DNA of 63,134 nt from Lachnospiraceae bacterium. GTDB taxonomy: Bacteria; Bacillota; Clostridia; Lachnospirales; Lachnospiraceae. The notes beneath the pieces were generated by a model, which had not been told where the DNA came from, made no database searches, and was given only the letters and a program-made list of their open reading frames with translations. This document shows positions 28,540-38,051 of this stretch, piece by piece. Position 1 is the stretch's first letter; the number at the start of each line of letters is the position of its first letter. The position numbers were made by a program, and so were the translations under genes. Location: NCBI GenBank assembly GCA_024697065.1, contig JAILGE010000040.1, positions 1 to 63,134 of the forward strand, given 5' to 3'.

Positions 28540-28573
28540 GCAGCCATACGGAGTGACGCATGGCTGCGTTTTT
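28540..28573 (+). terminator. Intrinsic terminator after divIC
   Basis: GCAGCCAT (28540-28547) pairs with ATGGCTGC (28560-28567) across a 12-base loop, then GTTTTTACTTTT. It may be partial, since tilS starts only 30 bases later without a clear promoter of its own. Confidence 0.75.
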
Positions 28574-28602
28574 ACTTTTAAAGACGGAGAAATTTTCACA
28601 TA

Positions 28603-29676
28603 ATGACAGATTGCAGGAACACGGAAATAAAAGTCAGAGCCTATATTGATGAGCTTGAGCTTATCCCCGATAATGCATCTGTTGTTATGGGTGTATCTGG
28701 AGGCGCCGATTCCGTTTGCATGATGACTGTGCTACATGAGCTTGCCAAAACCGGCTGTGGGTTCAGACTGTTTGCGGTTCATGTCAATCATAATCTCAGG
28801 GAAGAAGCGGGAGATGACGAGGCATATGTCAGAAAGCTCTGCAGGGATCTTGAGATACCGCTTATGGTAAAAAGCGCAGACGTAAAGGGCAGAAGCGATG
28901 CCGATGGCATATCCTGTGAGGAGGCCGGAAGACGGCTCAGGTATGAGGCTTTTGATGAAGCTGCGGAGCTTATTTCGGCAGGGAGATTTCCGGAAAGCAA
29001 GGCAGGACCCGCAGACAGAGAAGATATCAGGATAGCTGTGGCGCATACTTCCGATGACTGTGCCGAGACGATGCTGCTCAATCTTTGGAGAGGTACGGGA
29101 CTTAAGGGGCTCTGCGGGATACCCGCAAAACGCGGCGACGTGATACGTCCCGTCATGTGTCTTTCGAGAGAAGAGACTGAAGGTTACCTGGATTCCAAAG
29201 GCATAGTATACTGTACGGACAAGACCAACGAAGGCGATGATTATACTCGCAACAGGATACGTCATAATATAATCCCGACGGCAAGCAGGGAAGTGAACAG
29301 TCAGGCTGTTGCTCATATGAATGTGACTGCCGCGCAGCTTACACGTGCATGGGAATATATCGAGGATCAGACAGATGCGGCATATAATGAGTGCGTAAGA
29401 TGGTCTGATGATAATGAGACGATACTCTTTGCAGATAAGAAAAAGCTCCTTTCCTGTCATCCGTATATCAGGATGCGGATCCTTCACAGATGCATGGAGA
29501 CTGTGGCAGGACAGGCGAGGGATATATCGTTTGTCCATCTGGATGTGCTGGAGAAGCTTTTTTACAAAGGCAGGGGAAAGCGGCTGGATCTGCCGTATTT
29601 TATAACCGCAACAAGAGTGACGGACGGTGTGGAGATCACTGTCAACAAAGACAAGGAACTTGGGAAAGGAAAATAA
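28603..29676 (+). CDS. tilS: tRNA(Ile)-lysidine synthetase
   Basis: 357 residues. The PP-loop VSGGADSV near residue 30 binds ATP, and FAVHVNHNLREEAGDDE plus VAHTSDDCAETMLLNLWRGT complete the N-type ATP-pyrophosphatase core. It attaches lysine to C34 of tRNA-Ile(CAU), changing its decoding from AUG to AUA, and is essential. The protein is on the short side; the C-terminal domain appears reduced. Standard position before hpt and ftsH. Confidence 0.93.
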   Translation: MTDCRNTEIKVRAYIDELELIPDNASVVMGVSGGADSVCMMTVLHELAKTGCGFRLFAVHVNHNLREEAGDDEAYVRKLCRDLEIPLMVKSADVKGRSDADGISCEEAGRRLRYEAFDEAAELISAGRFPESKAGPADREDIRIAVAHTSDDCAETMLLNLWRGTGLKGLCGIPAKRGDVIRPVMCLSREETEGYLDSKGIVYCTDKTNEGDDYTRNRIRHNIIPTASREVNSQAVAHMNVTAAQLTRAWEYIEDQTDAAYNECVRWSDDNETILFADKKKLLSCHPYIRMRILHRCMETVAGQARDISFVHLDVLEKLFYKGRGKRLDLPYFITATRVTDGVEITVNKDKELGKGK

Positions 29677-29691
29677 CAGGAGGCTGTCATT

Positions 29692-30219
29692 ATGGATACC
29701 AGGGATAAGATATCGGTTCTGATAAGCGAAGAGGAGCTTGATAAACGTATAAGGGAGCTCGGAGCCGAGATAAGCAGAGAATACGAGGGAAAAGAACTTC
29801 ATCTGATAAGCATTCTTAAAGGCGGAGTATTTTTTACCTGTGAGCTGGCCAAAAGGATCACGGTGCCGGTTTCAATAGATTTTATGTCTGTTTCCAGTTA
29901 CGGATCCGGCACGAGTACCAGCGGGATAGTCAAGATAATAAAGGATCTTGATGAGAATATTGCCGGCAGGGATGTTATGGTGGTGGAAGATATCATCGAT
30001 ACGGGAACTACATTAAGTTACCTGATGGAAATGCTTCGACAGAGGGAACCGGCGAGCCTTTCGCTCTGCACCCTGCTTGATAAGCCGGAACGCAGGTTAC
30101 ATGAGGTGAAGGTAGATCATGTGGCTTTTAAGGTCCCTGATAAGTTTATTGTGGGTTATGGTCTTGACTATGACCAGAAATACAGAAATCTGCCATATAT
30201 AGGAGTGATAGAGAATTGA
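29692..30219 (+). CDS. hpt: Hypoxanthine phosphoribosyltransferase
   Basis: 175 residues of the type I phosphoribosyltransferase fold with the PRPP-binding motif VMVVEDIIDTGTTLSYL and the flexible-loop Ser-Tyr (SVSSYGSGT). It salvages hypoxanthine and guanine to IMP and GMP. AGGAGG stands before the ATG. Its stop overlaps the ftsH start codon. Confidence 0.95.
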   Translation: MDTRDKISVLISEEELDKRIRELGAEISREYEGKELHLISILKGGVFFTCELAKRITVPVSIDFMSVSSYGSGTSTSGIVKIIKDLDENIAGRDVMVVEDIIDTGTTLSYLMEMLRQREPASLSLCTLLDKPERRLHEVKVDHVAFKVPDKFIVGYGLDYDQKYRNLPYIGVIEN

Positions 30220-32030
30220 ATAAACAGGTAAAAGCAGGATACGGATTTTATTTTTTACTGGTAATGGTGCTGATCTTTGCAGCGATATGGGTCAGCCTTA
30301 ATGGCAGGCAGAATGCGACTTACACCGAGACCGAGTTCAGGGAAGAAGTGGAAGACGGCAATGTCCTTTCCATTACCGTAAGACAGAACAGAGAGGTCCC
30401 CACCGGATCTGTAATAGTCACATTCAATGACATGAAGCATAAGATCTTTAATGTCTCTGATGTTAACAGGATCGAGAAGTATGCGGAGAAAAACGAGATC
30501 CCTTATCTAATAGAGGATGTCCCGGAGGAGAACTGGTTCCTGCAGTCTGTGCTTCCGGCACTTATCGTTGTGGTAGCCATAGTATTCCTGTATGTGATGA
30601 TAGGAAATGCCGGATCGGCAGGTGGCGGTAACAGCAGACTTATGAATTTTGGCAAGAGCAGAGCCCAGCTTATCACTGATTGCAAGGTTACTTTTAATGA
30701 TGTCGCAGGACTTGCGGAAGAGAAAGAGGATCTTGATGAGATAGTTGATTTCTTGAAGAATCCCGCAAAGTATAACAGTCTCGGAGCTAGGATCCCCAAG
30801 GGTGTGCTGCTTGAGGGACAGCCGGGAACCGGTAAGACTCTCTTAGCCAAAGCGATAGCCGGTGAAGCTCATGTACCCTTTTTCTCCATATCGGGTTCTG
30901 ACTTTGTTGAGATGTTTGTAGGTGTCGGTGCATCCAGAGTAAGAGATCTTTTCACGGATGCAAAGAAGAACGCTCCCTGCCTGGTATTTATCGATGAGAT
31001 AGATGCAGTGGCCCGCAAGAGAGGCGCGGGAATGGGAGGCGGTCACGACGAACGTGAGCAGACTCTGAACCAGCTCCTTGTAGAGATGGACGGATTTGAA
31101 GTAAATGAAGGCATAATCGTACTGGCAGCCACCAACCGTGTGGACATATTGGATCCTGCCATATTACGTCCCGGAAGATTTGACAGGAAGATAACGGTAA
31201 GTCTTCCCGATGTTCAGGGCAGGGAGGATATCCTCAGGGTACATGCCAAGAATAAACCCGTTGGGGATGATATTGATTTCAAGCAGCTTGCCAGGACAAC
31301 CTCCGGTTTCTCGGGTGCGGATCTTGAGAATCTATTAAATGAAGCTGCCATCAAAGCTGCCAGAGAAGACAGACTCTTTATCAATGATGAGGATATTAAG
31401 AAAAGCTTTATCAAAGTAGGTATCGGTACCGAGAAGCGCAGCCATATCGTAACGGAACATGATAAGAAGATAACGGCTTATCACGAGTCGGGACATGCGA
31501 TATTAATGCATCTGCTTCCGCTTACGGGAGCTGTATATACTGTTTCCATAATCCCTACGGGAGAGGGGGCCGCAGGTTATATGATGCCGGTTCCCGATAA
31601 TGATGACAAGCATCAGACAAAAGAACAGCTTCGTCAACGGATAATGGTATCTCTCGGCGGCCGTATAGCCGAGGAGATCATCTTCGGAGATGTCTCCACG
31701 GGAGCCTCTGCTGATATCAAGAATGTAACCAAGATCGCCCGCAGCATGGTTACCAGATTCGGTATGTCGGATCTTGGGCTCATCAGCTATGAAGATGACG
31801 ATAATGAAGTTTTCCTGGGCAGGGATCTGGCGCATGCCAAGACTACCAGCGAAGCCAAGGCTGCCGAGATCGACAGAGAAGTAAAGAAGATCGTGGATGA
31901 ATGCCATAAGGAAGCAACCGGAATACTTAATAAAAATATGGAAATACTTCATTCCTGCGCAAATCTCCTCATAGAAAAAGAGCGTATCGGCAGAGAAGAA
32001 TTCGAGGCTCTTTTTAAGGAAAAGGCTTAA
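30216..32030 (+). CDS. ftsH: ATP-dependent zinc metalloprotease FtsH
   Basis: 604 residues from a TTG codon that overlaps the hpt stop and has AGGAG ten bases upstream. Two membrane helices (near residues 8-28 and 105-128) bracket the outer domain. The AAA module has Walker A GQPGTGKT (201-208), Walker [11 protein letters not shown] and the second region of homology ([20 protein letters not shown]). The zinc site is H423-E-S-G-H427. It degrades unassembled or damaged membrane proteins and regulators. Length and motifs are complete. Confidence 0.97.
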   Translation: MNKQVKAGYGFYFLLVMVLIFAAIWVSLNGRQNATYTETEFREEVEDGNVLSITVRQNREVPTGSVIVTFNDMKHKIFNVSDVNRIEKYAEKNEIPYLIEDVPEENWFLQSVLPALIVVVAIVFLYVMIGNAGSAGGGNSRLMNFGKSRAQLITDCKVTFNDVAGLAEEKEDLDEIVDFLKNPAKYNSLGARIPKGVLLEGQPGTGKTLLAKAIAGEAHVPFFSISGSDFVEMFVGVGASRVRDLFTDAKKNAPCLVFIDEIDAVARKRGAGMGGGHDEREQTLNQLLVEMDGFEVNEGIIVLAATNRVDILDPAILRPGRFDRKITVSLPDVQGREDILRVHAKNKPVGDDIDFKQLARTTSGFSGADLENLLNEAAIKAAREDRLFINDEDIKKSFIKVGIGTEKRSHIVTEHDKKITAYHESGHAILMHLLPLTGAVYTVSIIPTGEGAAGYMMPVPDNDDKHQTKEQLRQRIMVSLGGRIAEEIIFGDVSTGASADIKNVTKIARSMVTRFGMSDLGLISYEDDDNEVFLGRDLAHAKTTSEAKAAEIDREVKKIVDECHKEATGILNKNMEILHSCANLLIEKERIGREEFEALFKEKA

Positions 32031-32202
32031 TTGTGCAATTTTTCATGGAAAACGCTACGGAAAACGTTTCAATTCTCGGCTCGCGGGATGCGACCACTGA
32101 AAAATGCTTAGTTTAAAGCAAACAAACGATTTCCAAGTTATTGTGCAAGTTTTACAAAAAGCCACTTTATAAAATTGTATATTTGTAAAATTTGAAAGTA
32201 GA

Positions 32203-32230
32203 TTTACAATATGGGTTTTGGTATTATACT
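32203..32230 (+). promoter_or_regulatory. Promoter inside the ftsH-DUF4250 gap
   Basis: TTTACA (32203-32208), 16-bp spacer, TATACT (32225-32230). No reading frame starts within the next 160 bases, but two terminator-like hairpins do. The rest of the gap (32031-32202) is AT-rich, has two TTGTGCAA-like boxes, and shows no coding signal. Confidence 0.6.
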
Positions 32231-32236
32231 GGATGT

Positions 32237-32325
32237 AACCCCCAATACATTATAGTTTTTGCTATAACCCCATAAGAAAGAAATACCTTCTCTGAAAATG
32301 ACAAGTCGTAAGACCTGTCATTTTT
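32237..32325 (+). ncRNA. Candidate small RNA (~89 nt)
   Basis: Predicted to start just after the 32203-32230 promoter and end at the hairpin of 32295-32325. It begins with a C-rich single-stranded stretch (AACCCCCAA), has a perfect 6-bp hairpin TTATAG/CTATAA (32250-32255 with 32262-32267), a second AACCCC box, an A/C/T-rich linker and the terminator hairpin. No open frame of note. It matches no RNA family I know (not 6S, SRP, RNase P or tmRNA), so this is a structural prediction only. Confidence 0.4.
32295..32325 (+). terminator. Intrinsic terminator of the candidate small RNA
   Basis: AAAATGACA (32295-32303) pairs with TGTCATTTT (32316-32324); an inner GTC/GAC pairing with a GTAA loop extends the stem. 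T-run at the end. Confidence 0.75.
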
Positions 32326-32341
32326 ACTATCTATAGGTTTT

Positions 32342-32365
32342 GCCCCGTACGGACGGGGCTTTTTT
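32342..32365 (+). terminator. Second intrinsic terminator
   Basis: GCCCCGT (32342-32348), ACGG loop, ACGGGGC (32353-32359), then six T. It is the stronger stop and may also end ftsH read-through. Confidence 0.85.
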
Positions 32366-32432
32366 ATTGTTTTCGTGTGTGATAAAATATGCGATGGCAA
32401 AATATTTATATTTCATTGAAGAGGAAAGTCTT

Positions 32433-32615
32433 ATGCCTAAGGATCCCAATGTTTTATTCAGCTATATCAATATGAAGCTCAGAGACACATATCCGTCTTT
32501 TGATGAATTATGTGCATCCGAGGGCTGCAAGAGAGAGGACGTTGAGAAGATTCTGCATAAAGCGGGATTTTTTTATGATGAAAGCAGTAACCGTTTTGCC
32601 GTAAAACAACAGTAA
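32433..32615 (+). CDS. DUF4250 small protein
   Basis: About 60 residues from ATG 32433, which has GAGGAAAG nearby; an in-frame ATG at 32394 would add a poorly conserved leader. The sequence MPKDPNVLFSYINMKLRD, DELCASEGCKREDVEKIL and GFFYDESSNRF matches the DUF4250 pattern found mostly in Clostridia: a small helical domain that looks like a helix-turn-helix. Function unknown. Confidence 0.8.
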   Translation: MPKDPNVLFSYINMKLRDTYPSFDELCASEGCKREDVEKILHKAGFFYDESSNRFAVKQQ

Positions 32616-32657
32616 TTTATTGTACCCGCGCTATTGCGGAAGGAAAGGATAACTATT

Positions 32658-34253
32658 ATGAAACAGAGACCCGTAGTATTGATGGTGCTCGATGGTTTCG
32701 GACTCTCCGATAATCACGAGTATAATGCCGTTTATATGGCAAAGACACCCGTTATCGACAAGCTGATGGCTGAGTGCCCTTTTCAAAAGGGATATGCATC
32801 AGGTCTTGCAGTAGGACTCCCTGACGGCCAGATGGGTAATTCCGAGGTTGGCCACATGAATATCGGTTCAGGCCGTATCATTTATCAGGATCTCACACTT
32901 ATCACAAAGTACATTGAAGACGGCGTATTCTTTAAGAATGAAGATCTCCTTAAAGCGATCAACAACTGCAAGGAGAATAATTCGGATCTTCACCTCTGGG
33001 GACTTCTTTCAGACGGTGGTGTACATTCTCACAATACCCATCTTTATGCATTACTTGAGCTTTGCAAGCGTGAGAACTTCGAAAGAGTATTCATTCATCC
33101 TTTCTTTGACGGAAGAGACACTCCGCCCAAGTCAGGATATGATTTCTTAAAGGAACTCGTGGACAAGACAAAGGAGATCGGAGTAGGTAAAGTTGCTTCT
33201 CTTTCCGGAAGATATTATGCGATGGACAGAGATAACAACTGGGATCGTATCCAGAAGGCGTATGATTCTCTTGTTATCGGAGAGGGTGTAAAGGCTACCG
33301 ATCCTCTTGAAGCAATGAAGGCTTCCTATGATTCCGGTGTTACGGACGAATTCGTCCTTCCTACGGTTATCACAGATGAAAGCGGAAAGGCTATCAGTCT
33401 TGTTAAGCCCAATGATTCCGTTATTTTCTTCAACTTCAGACCTGATCGTGCAAGAGAAATCACAAAGGCATTCTGCTTCTCTGATGAGGATATCGCAGCT
33501 CAGGACGGTGATGCATCCGATTCCAAGTGCATCAAGTCATTAAAGAGAGCAAACGGCTTTATGCCTCTTACATATGTATGCTTTAAGGATTACGATGAGT
33601 CCATACCCAACAAACTTGTAGCATTCAAGAAGGAAGAGATCGTAAATACCTTCGGTGAGTATCTTGCAAAGAACGGCCTCAAGCAGCTTCGTATCGCCGA
33701 GACAGAGAAGTATGCTCATGTAACATTCTTCTTTAACGGCGGTCTCGAGGAGCCTAATGACGGTGAGGACAGGACGCTTGTTCCTTCTCCCGCGGTTGCA
33801 ACCTATGATCTTAAGCCTGAGATGAGTGCACCGGAAGTAAGCGAGAAGCTTGATGCAGCCATCACATCAGGAAAATATGATGTTGTAGTAATCAACTTTG
33901 CAAATCCGGACATGGTAGGACATACAGGTGTGCTTGAAGCCGCTATCAAGGCTGTAGAGCGTATAGATGCATGTGTTGGTGCTGCTGTTGAAGCTGTTAA
34001 GAAGATGGACGGCGTGCTCTTCCTTTGCGCAGACCACGGTAATGCGGAACAGATGCTCAATTATGAGACAAAGCAGCCTCATACGGCTCATACCACCAAT
34101 CCTGTTCCTTTCATCCTTTACAATTATGATCCTTCTTATACTCTTCGTGAGGGCGGAAGACTCTGCGATATCGCACCGACTCTTCTTCAGATAATGGATC
34201 TTCCCCAGCCGGCTGAGATGACAGGTGAATCTCTTCTTGTTAAGAAGAACTGA
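32658..34253 (+). CDS. gpmI: 2,3-bisphosphoglycerate-independent phosphoglycerate mutase
   Basis: 531 residues from ATG 32658, preceded by GGAAAGGA. Two-domain alkaline-phosphatase-fold enzyme: VLDGFGLS (first metal-binding Asp), GNSEVGHMNIGSGR with the phosphorylated Ser, and DGRDTPP; the C-terminal metal residues are in CADHGNAEQM and PHTAHTTNPVPF. It interconverts 3- and 2-phosphoglycerate with Mn2+. Highly biased codon use suggests strong expression. Full length. Confidence 0.97.
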   Translation: MKQRPVVLMVLDGFGLSDNHEYNAVYMAKTPVIDKLMAECPFQKGYASGLAVGLPDGQMGNSEVGHMNIGSGRIIYQDLTLITKYIEDGVFFKNEDLLKAINNCKENNSDLHLWGLLSDGGVHSHNTHLYALLELCKRENFERVFIHPFFDGRDTPPKSGYDFLKELVDKTKEIGVGKVASLSGRYYAMDRDNNWDRIQKAYDSLVIGEGVKATDPLEAMKASYDSGVTDEFVLPTVITDESGKAISLVKPNDSVIFFNFRPDRAREITKAFCFSDEDIAAQDGDASDSKCIKSLKRANGFMPLTYVCFKDYDESIPNKLVAFKKEEIVNTFGEYLAKNGLKQLRIAETEKYAHVTFFFNGGLEEPNDGEDRTLVPSPAVATYDLKPEMSAPEVSEKLDAAITSGKYDVVVINFANPDMVGHTGVLEAAIKAVERIDACVGAAVEAVKKMDGVLFLCADHGNAEQMLNYETKQPHTAHTTNPVPFILYNYDPSYTLREGGRLCDIAPTLLQIMDLPQPAEMTGESLLVKKN

Positions 34254-34312
34254 TAGAAGATGGAATAATACTACATTTCAGAGAAGAGTGATTTTTTCAC
34301 GGAGGAATGCTT

Positions 34313-35575
34313 ATGGATAATGCCGACGAATTAAAGGGTTACAAGTGTCCGAACTGCGGAGCACCGCTTGTATTTAAGGGTGACGTGCAGAAGATGGTCT
34401 GCGAATTCTGTGACAGCTCTTTCGAGATGTCGGAGTTCGCGGGGGACGCCAGACATAAAGGTGATGTTGCAGAGAGCGAATGGCAGCAGGAAGATAAAGG
34501 GCATATCAATGAAGACGGAATGCTTGAGTATCTTTGCAAATCCTGTGGTGCGTCTCTCATCACACAGCAGGGAACGGGAGCTACGGAGTGCCCTTATTGC
34601 GGCAATCCCGTGGTTATCTCCAACACCTTCTCGGGAATGAACCTCCCGGACGGCGTTCTGCCTTTTGCTGTTGATAAGAAGTCCGCAAAGGATGCGCTGT
34701 TACGTTTCTACAGCGACAAGAAGCTTCTTCCGGATAACTTTAAGAATAACAACCATCTGGACAATATTAGCGGTGTATATGTTCCCTTCTGGCTCTTTGA
34801 CTGTATGGCTGAAGGTAACGGCTTCTTTAAGGCAACCAAGGAGAGAACCGTAACCAGAGGCGGCAAGGAACAGAAAGAGATCAAAGAATTCAGGGTATTA
34901 CGTTCAGGAAACATGGAATTCAGGAATGTTCCCGCTGACGGATCAAAGGAGATGGATGATTCCTATATGGATTCTCTTGAGCCTTTTGATTATTCCAAGA
35001 TGACAGATTATAATCCCGCATATCTGTCAGGCTATCTTGCGAATAAATATGATGAGGATCAGAATGCAGTAAGGGAACGTGTTGATTCCAGAATGAGGGC
35101 TACCGTCGAGACGGAACTCAGAAAGACTGTAACGGGATATAGCAGTGTAAATACTCAGGCCTGTGATGTAAAGATCTCGGATGCAAGGATACGATATTGC
35201 ATGCTGCCCGTATGGATGCTGGCAACAAAATACAACAATCAGGTATTCAGCTTTGCAATGAACGGTCAGACCGGCGCTGTTACGGGAAATCTTCCAATTG
35301 ATAAGGGGAAATGTACGAAGTTATTCTGGAGTACGACACTTATCAGTGCGTTGATAGCGACGATCATAGTATTCTTCATTGATGATATCTTCTCTACAAC
35401 AGAGTTTATCGCCCTGGGAATTGCAGTCGTGATCGGTTTTATCCATCTGAGCAGCGAAAAGGCCAAGATGGTTGCCCATAAGGGCTCGGAAGCGTCAAGA
35501 TATCTTGTCAGGGAATCCTTTAGGATAACGAACAGGCAGGATAAGCACGTAAATACGCGTTACGAAGACAAATGA
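34313..35575 (+). CDS. Membrane protein with two N-terminal zinc ribbons
   Basis: About 420 residues; GGAGG favours ATG 34313 over ATG 34307. Two zinc ribbons: CPNCG/CEFC near residue 12-33 and CKSCG/CPYCG around residue 75-95. A mixed alpha/beta region follows (VYVPFWLFDC), then paired membrane helices near the C-terminus (FWSTTLISALIATIIVFF and FIALGIAVVIGFI). Similar proteins are annotated as TFIIB-type zinc-ribbon proteins in Lachnospiraceae. No enzymatic motif. It may be a membrane-bound regulator or scaffold; role unknown. Confidence 0.75.
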   Translation: MDNADELKGYKCPNCGAPLVFKGDVQKMVCEFCDSSFEMSEFAGDARHKGDVAESEWQQEDKGHINEDGMLEYLCKSCGASLITQQGTGATECPYCGNPVVISNTFSGMNLPDGVLPFAVDKKSAKDALLRFYSDKKLLPDNFKNNNHLDNISGVYVPFWLFDCMAEGNGFFKATKERTVTRGGKEQKEIKEFRVLRSGNMEFRNVPADGSKEMDDSYMDSLEPFDYSKMTDYNPAYLSGYLANKYDEDQNAVRERVDSRMRATVETELRKTVTGYSSVNTQACDVKISDARIRYCMLPVWMLATKYNNQVFSFAMNGQTGAVTGNLPIDKGKCTKLFWSTTLISALIATIIVFFIDDIFSTTEFIALGIAVVIGFIHLSSEKAKMVAHKGSEASRYLVRESFRITNRQDKHVNTRYEDK

Positions 35576-35585
35576 CGAAACATCT

Positions 35586-35622
35586 CACCCCGTTAGCAGG
35601 ATTGTTAATGGGGTGAAATTTT
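35586..35622 (+). terminator. Intrinsic terminator
   Basis: CACCCCGTTA (35586-35595) pairs with TAATGGGGTG (35606-35615, one G-U pair), followed by AAATTTT. Confidence 0.75.
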
Positions 35623-35635
35623 ATAATCAGTGATC

Positions 35636-36631
35636 ATGAAAATCCTTTTTATCTTTACCGGGGGAACGATAGGAAGTGCGGTTTCGGGAGGATACATCTC
35701 ACCGGATACAAATGCACCTTCCCTCTTAATAAAAAAATATTATGAAAAATATAACGTCTGTTTTGATCATGACATGTGCATACCATTTACCATGCTCAGC
35801 GAGAACAGTGACGGAATATATATATCTAAACTTATAAAGGCGGTAAAGGCTGCCTGCAAAAAAGGCGGCTATGACGGTATAGTCGTTACTCACGGTACAG
35901 ACACACTGACATATTCTGCGGCAGCCCTTTCATGGACCATGGAGGAGGCGGGGATACCCATATGTCTTGTATCTTCGGATAAACCACTGCAGGAGGAAAC
36001 GGCAAACGGCGTTGATAATCTTGCGGGAGCCGTGAGCCTGATCAAAAAGTATACCGAAAGCAGGGATGAGGCCCTTTGCGGTGTGACCGTTCCCTACAGG
36101 AATCATGACGGTATCGTTTATTATCACAGACCCTTATATCTTATTGAGGCAGGGGCCTTTACGGACGAGCTCTTTAGCTTAAAGAACAGATATTTCGCTT
36201 CATTCGATACAAGGGAGAGGGTGTTTATTCCGTCGGCCGATTATAATGAGGCATTGTTTAAAAAGGAATACGCGTATTATAAAGATCCGAAGCAGGCAGG
36301 TATGCCGGATATATGCGATGAGAGTACACGGATTTCTGATCGGATATTGCGTATAAGAGCATATCCCGGGATGACTTATCCGGATATTGGAGAGAATGTC
36401 GGATTTATCGTTCATGAGACCTACCATTCGGGTACCGTGAATACGGAATATGAGGGTTACAAAGGATTTTTTGATGAAGCTTACAGGCGGGGTATACCGG
36501 TATTTATGACCGGGATCAGCAGGGGGATCAGTTATGAGAGCACTGCTTTGTATGAAAAGATGCATGTGATACCCGCTTATGATATATCTCCGTCCGCGCT
36601 TTATATGAGATTGTGGATGATAAAGGATTAA
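35636..36631 (+). CDS. Asparaginase-family amidohydrolase
   Basis: 331 residues. FTGGTIGS supplies the first catalytic Thr and VTHGTDTLTYSA the second Thr with its Asp-Lys partners, the two signature motifs of L-asparaginases. Length fits the cytoplasmic type; no signal peptide is seen. It hydrolyses Asn to Asp and ammonia. GTG 35630 is in frame just upstream of the preferred ATG 35636; no strong ribosome binding site serves either. Confidence 0.88.
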   Translation: MKILFIFTGGTIGSAVSGGYISPDTNAPSLLIKKYYEKYNVCFDHDMCIPFTMLSENSDGIYISKLIKAVKAACKKGGYDGIVVTHGTDTLTYSAAALSWTMEEAGIPICLVSSDKPLQEETANGVDNLAGAVSLIKKYTESRDEALCGVTVPYRNHDGIVYYHRPLYLIEAGAFTDELFSLKNRYFASFDTRERVFIPSADYNEALFKKEYAYYKDPKQAGMPDICDESTRISDRILRIRAYPGMTYPDIGENVGFIVHETYHSGTVNTEYEGYKGFFDEAYRRGIPVFMTGISRGISYESTALYEKMHVIPAYDISPSALYMRLWMIKD

Positions 36632-36644
36632 AAGAACAAAGCTT

Positions 36645-36675
36645 TTGTGCCCCAAAGACAGATTTATGCTATAAT
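36645..36675 (+). promoter_or_regulatory. Promoter of pncB
   Basis: TGCTATAAT (extended -10; TATAAT at 36670-36675) with a possible TTGTGC -35 at 36645-36650 (19-bp spacer). Confidence 0.6.
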
Positions 36676-36752
36676 TGCCTTTAAACACTGAAAGCTTGCG
36701 TGAAATCTCCTTCGGGATTTTTCTGCCGGGATTTATCTTTGTGGAGGTAAAA

Positions 36753-37973
36753 ATGAAAGAACAGATAATAACCAGCTTACTCGATAATGACCTGTACAAG
36801 TTCAATATGGGACAGTGCCTGCTTCATCAGTATGCAGATGCAAATGTGGTATGGCAGTTCAAGAACAGAGATGCTGAGACCAGAAAGTTCACACCTGAGA
36901 TGGTAGAGGAGATCAGGGAACAGGTTAAGGCATTTTGCAGTCTGAGATTTAAGAAAGAGGAACTTGATTATCTCAAGACAGCATGCCCCTGGCTTTCTAA
37001 GGACTACATCTCGTTCCTTAGCATATATCATCCTCAGTATGACTGGTTTGAGATATCACTTGATGATGAAAGCCAGCTCTATCTTACGGTAACCGGCCCC
37101 CAGTTCCTTACTACTTATTGTGAGACTCCCGTTATGAGTATCATATCCGAGACATGGTTCAAGATGGAACTTGATAAGGATGCTTATACAGCCGCAGAGG
37201 AAGAGCTTTATAAGAGAACTGATGAGAAGTTAGCAAAGCTTATCGCAGGAGAATGGGAGCTTGGAGCATTTTCCGATTTCGGTACCAGAAGAAGATTTTC
37301 CAAGAAGACTTTCGATAAGATCATAGAGAAATTTACAAAGGCTACAAAAGATTTTAAGAACAGTATATTCGTAGGTACCAGTAATGTTGAGCTTGCAATG
37401 AAATACGGTATACGTCCCGTGGGAACCATCGCTCATGAGATGATCCAGACCATAGGTCAGGGATACCCCGAGAGAAATCCGGCTTATTCCAACAAATTTG
37501 TTATGGATGCATGGCATAAGGAATACGGAACAGAAAACGGAACATATCTGACAGACTGCATCGGAACGGATGTATTCTTAAAGGACTTCGATAAAGTAAA
37601 TGCCAAGCTCTTCGACGGTGTCCGTCATGATTCCGGAGATCCCTATGAGTGGGGCGAGAAAATGATAAAGCATTATGAGAGCCTGGGGATCAACACTCAT
37701 GAGAAGACTCTTCTTTTCAGTGACAGTCTTAATTTCGATAAGGCACATTCCATAAGAAGTGCTTTCAAGGACAGAGCTAAGGTTGCATTCGGTATAGGTA
37801 CATATATTGTTGCCGATACCAATGTAAAGTATATGAACCAGGTGCTCAAGGTTGTAGAGGTTAACGGCAGACCCGTTGCCAAGCTTTCCGATGTTGAAGG
37901 AAAGAATATGTGCCGCGATCCCAAGTATATCGATTATCTCAAGAGATCGATCAAGTGGAGAATGGAGCACTGA
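36753..37973 (+). CDS. pncB: Nicotinate phosphoribosyltransferase
   Basis: 406 residues from ATG 36753, which has GGAGG seven bases upstream; the longer frame from 36675 overlaps the promoter. It starts ITSLLDNDLYKFNMGQ, the typical PncB opening. The central FSDFGTRRRFS and the VRHDSGDPYEWGEK segments bind substrate and PRPP. It makes nicotinate mononucleotide for NAD salvage. A bidirectional-type hairpin follows. Confidence 0.93.
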   Translation: MKEQIITSLLDNDLYKFNMGQCLLHQYADANVVWQFKNRDAETRKFTPEMVEEIREQVKAFCSLRFKKEELDYLKTACPWLSKDYISFLSIYHPQYDWFEISLDDESQLYLTVTGPQFLTTYCETPVMSIISETWFKMELDKDAYTAAEEELYKRTDEKLAKLIAGEWELGAFSDFGTRRRFSKKTFDKIIEKFTKATKDFKNSIFVGTSNVELAMKYGIRPVGTIAHEMIQTIGQGYPERNPAYSNKFVMDAWHKEYGTENGTYLTDCIGTDVFLKDFDKVNAKLFDGVRHDSGDPYEWGEKMIKHYESLGINTHEKTLLFSDSLNFDKAHSIRSAFKDRAKVAFGIGTYIVADTNVKYMNQVLKVVEVNGRPVAKLSDVEGKNMCRDPKYIDYLKRSIKWRMEH

Positions 37974-37993
37974 ACAGTAAATAATGATCAGAT

Positions 37994-38031
37994 AAAAAAG
38001 ACTTGTTCAATGAAATGAATGAGTCTTTTTT
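37994..38031. terminator. Intrinsic terminator after pncB
   Basis: AAAAAAGACT (37994-38003) pairs with AGTCTTTTTT (38022-38031) across an 18-base loop. The loop is long, but the T-run and position support a stop signal, and the stem works in both directions. Confidence 0.65.
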
Positions 38032-38051
38032 ACGGAAGAGGAAATAAGACA

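Noticed and set aside
28732-29802. 356-codon open frame on the minus strand over tilS
   Set aside because: tilS on the plus strand has the PP-loop and conserved neighbours; the reverse frame has no ribosome binding site and Cys/His/Ile-rich shadow composition.
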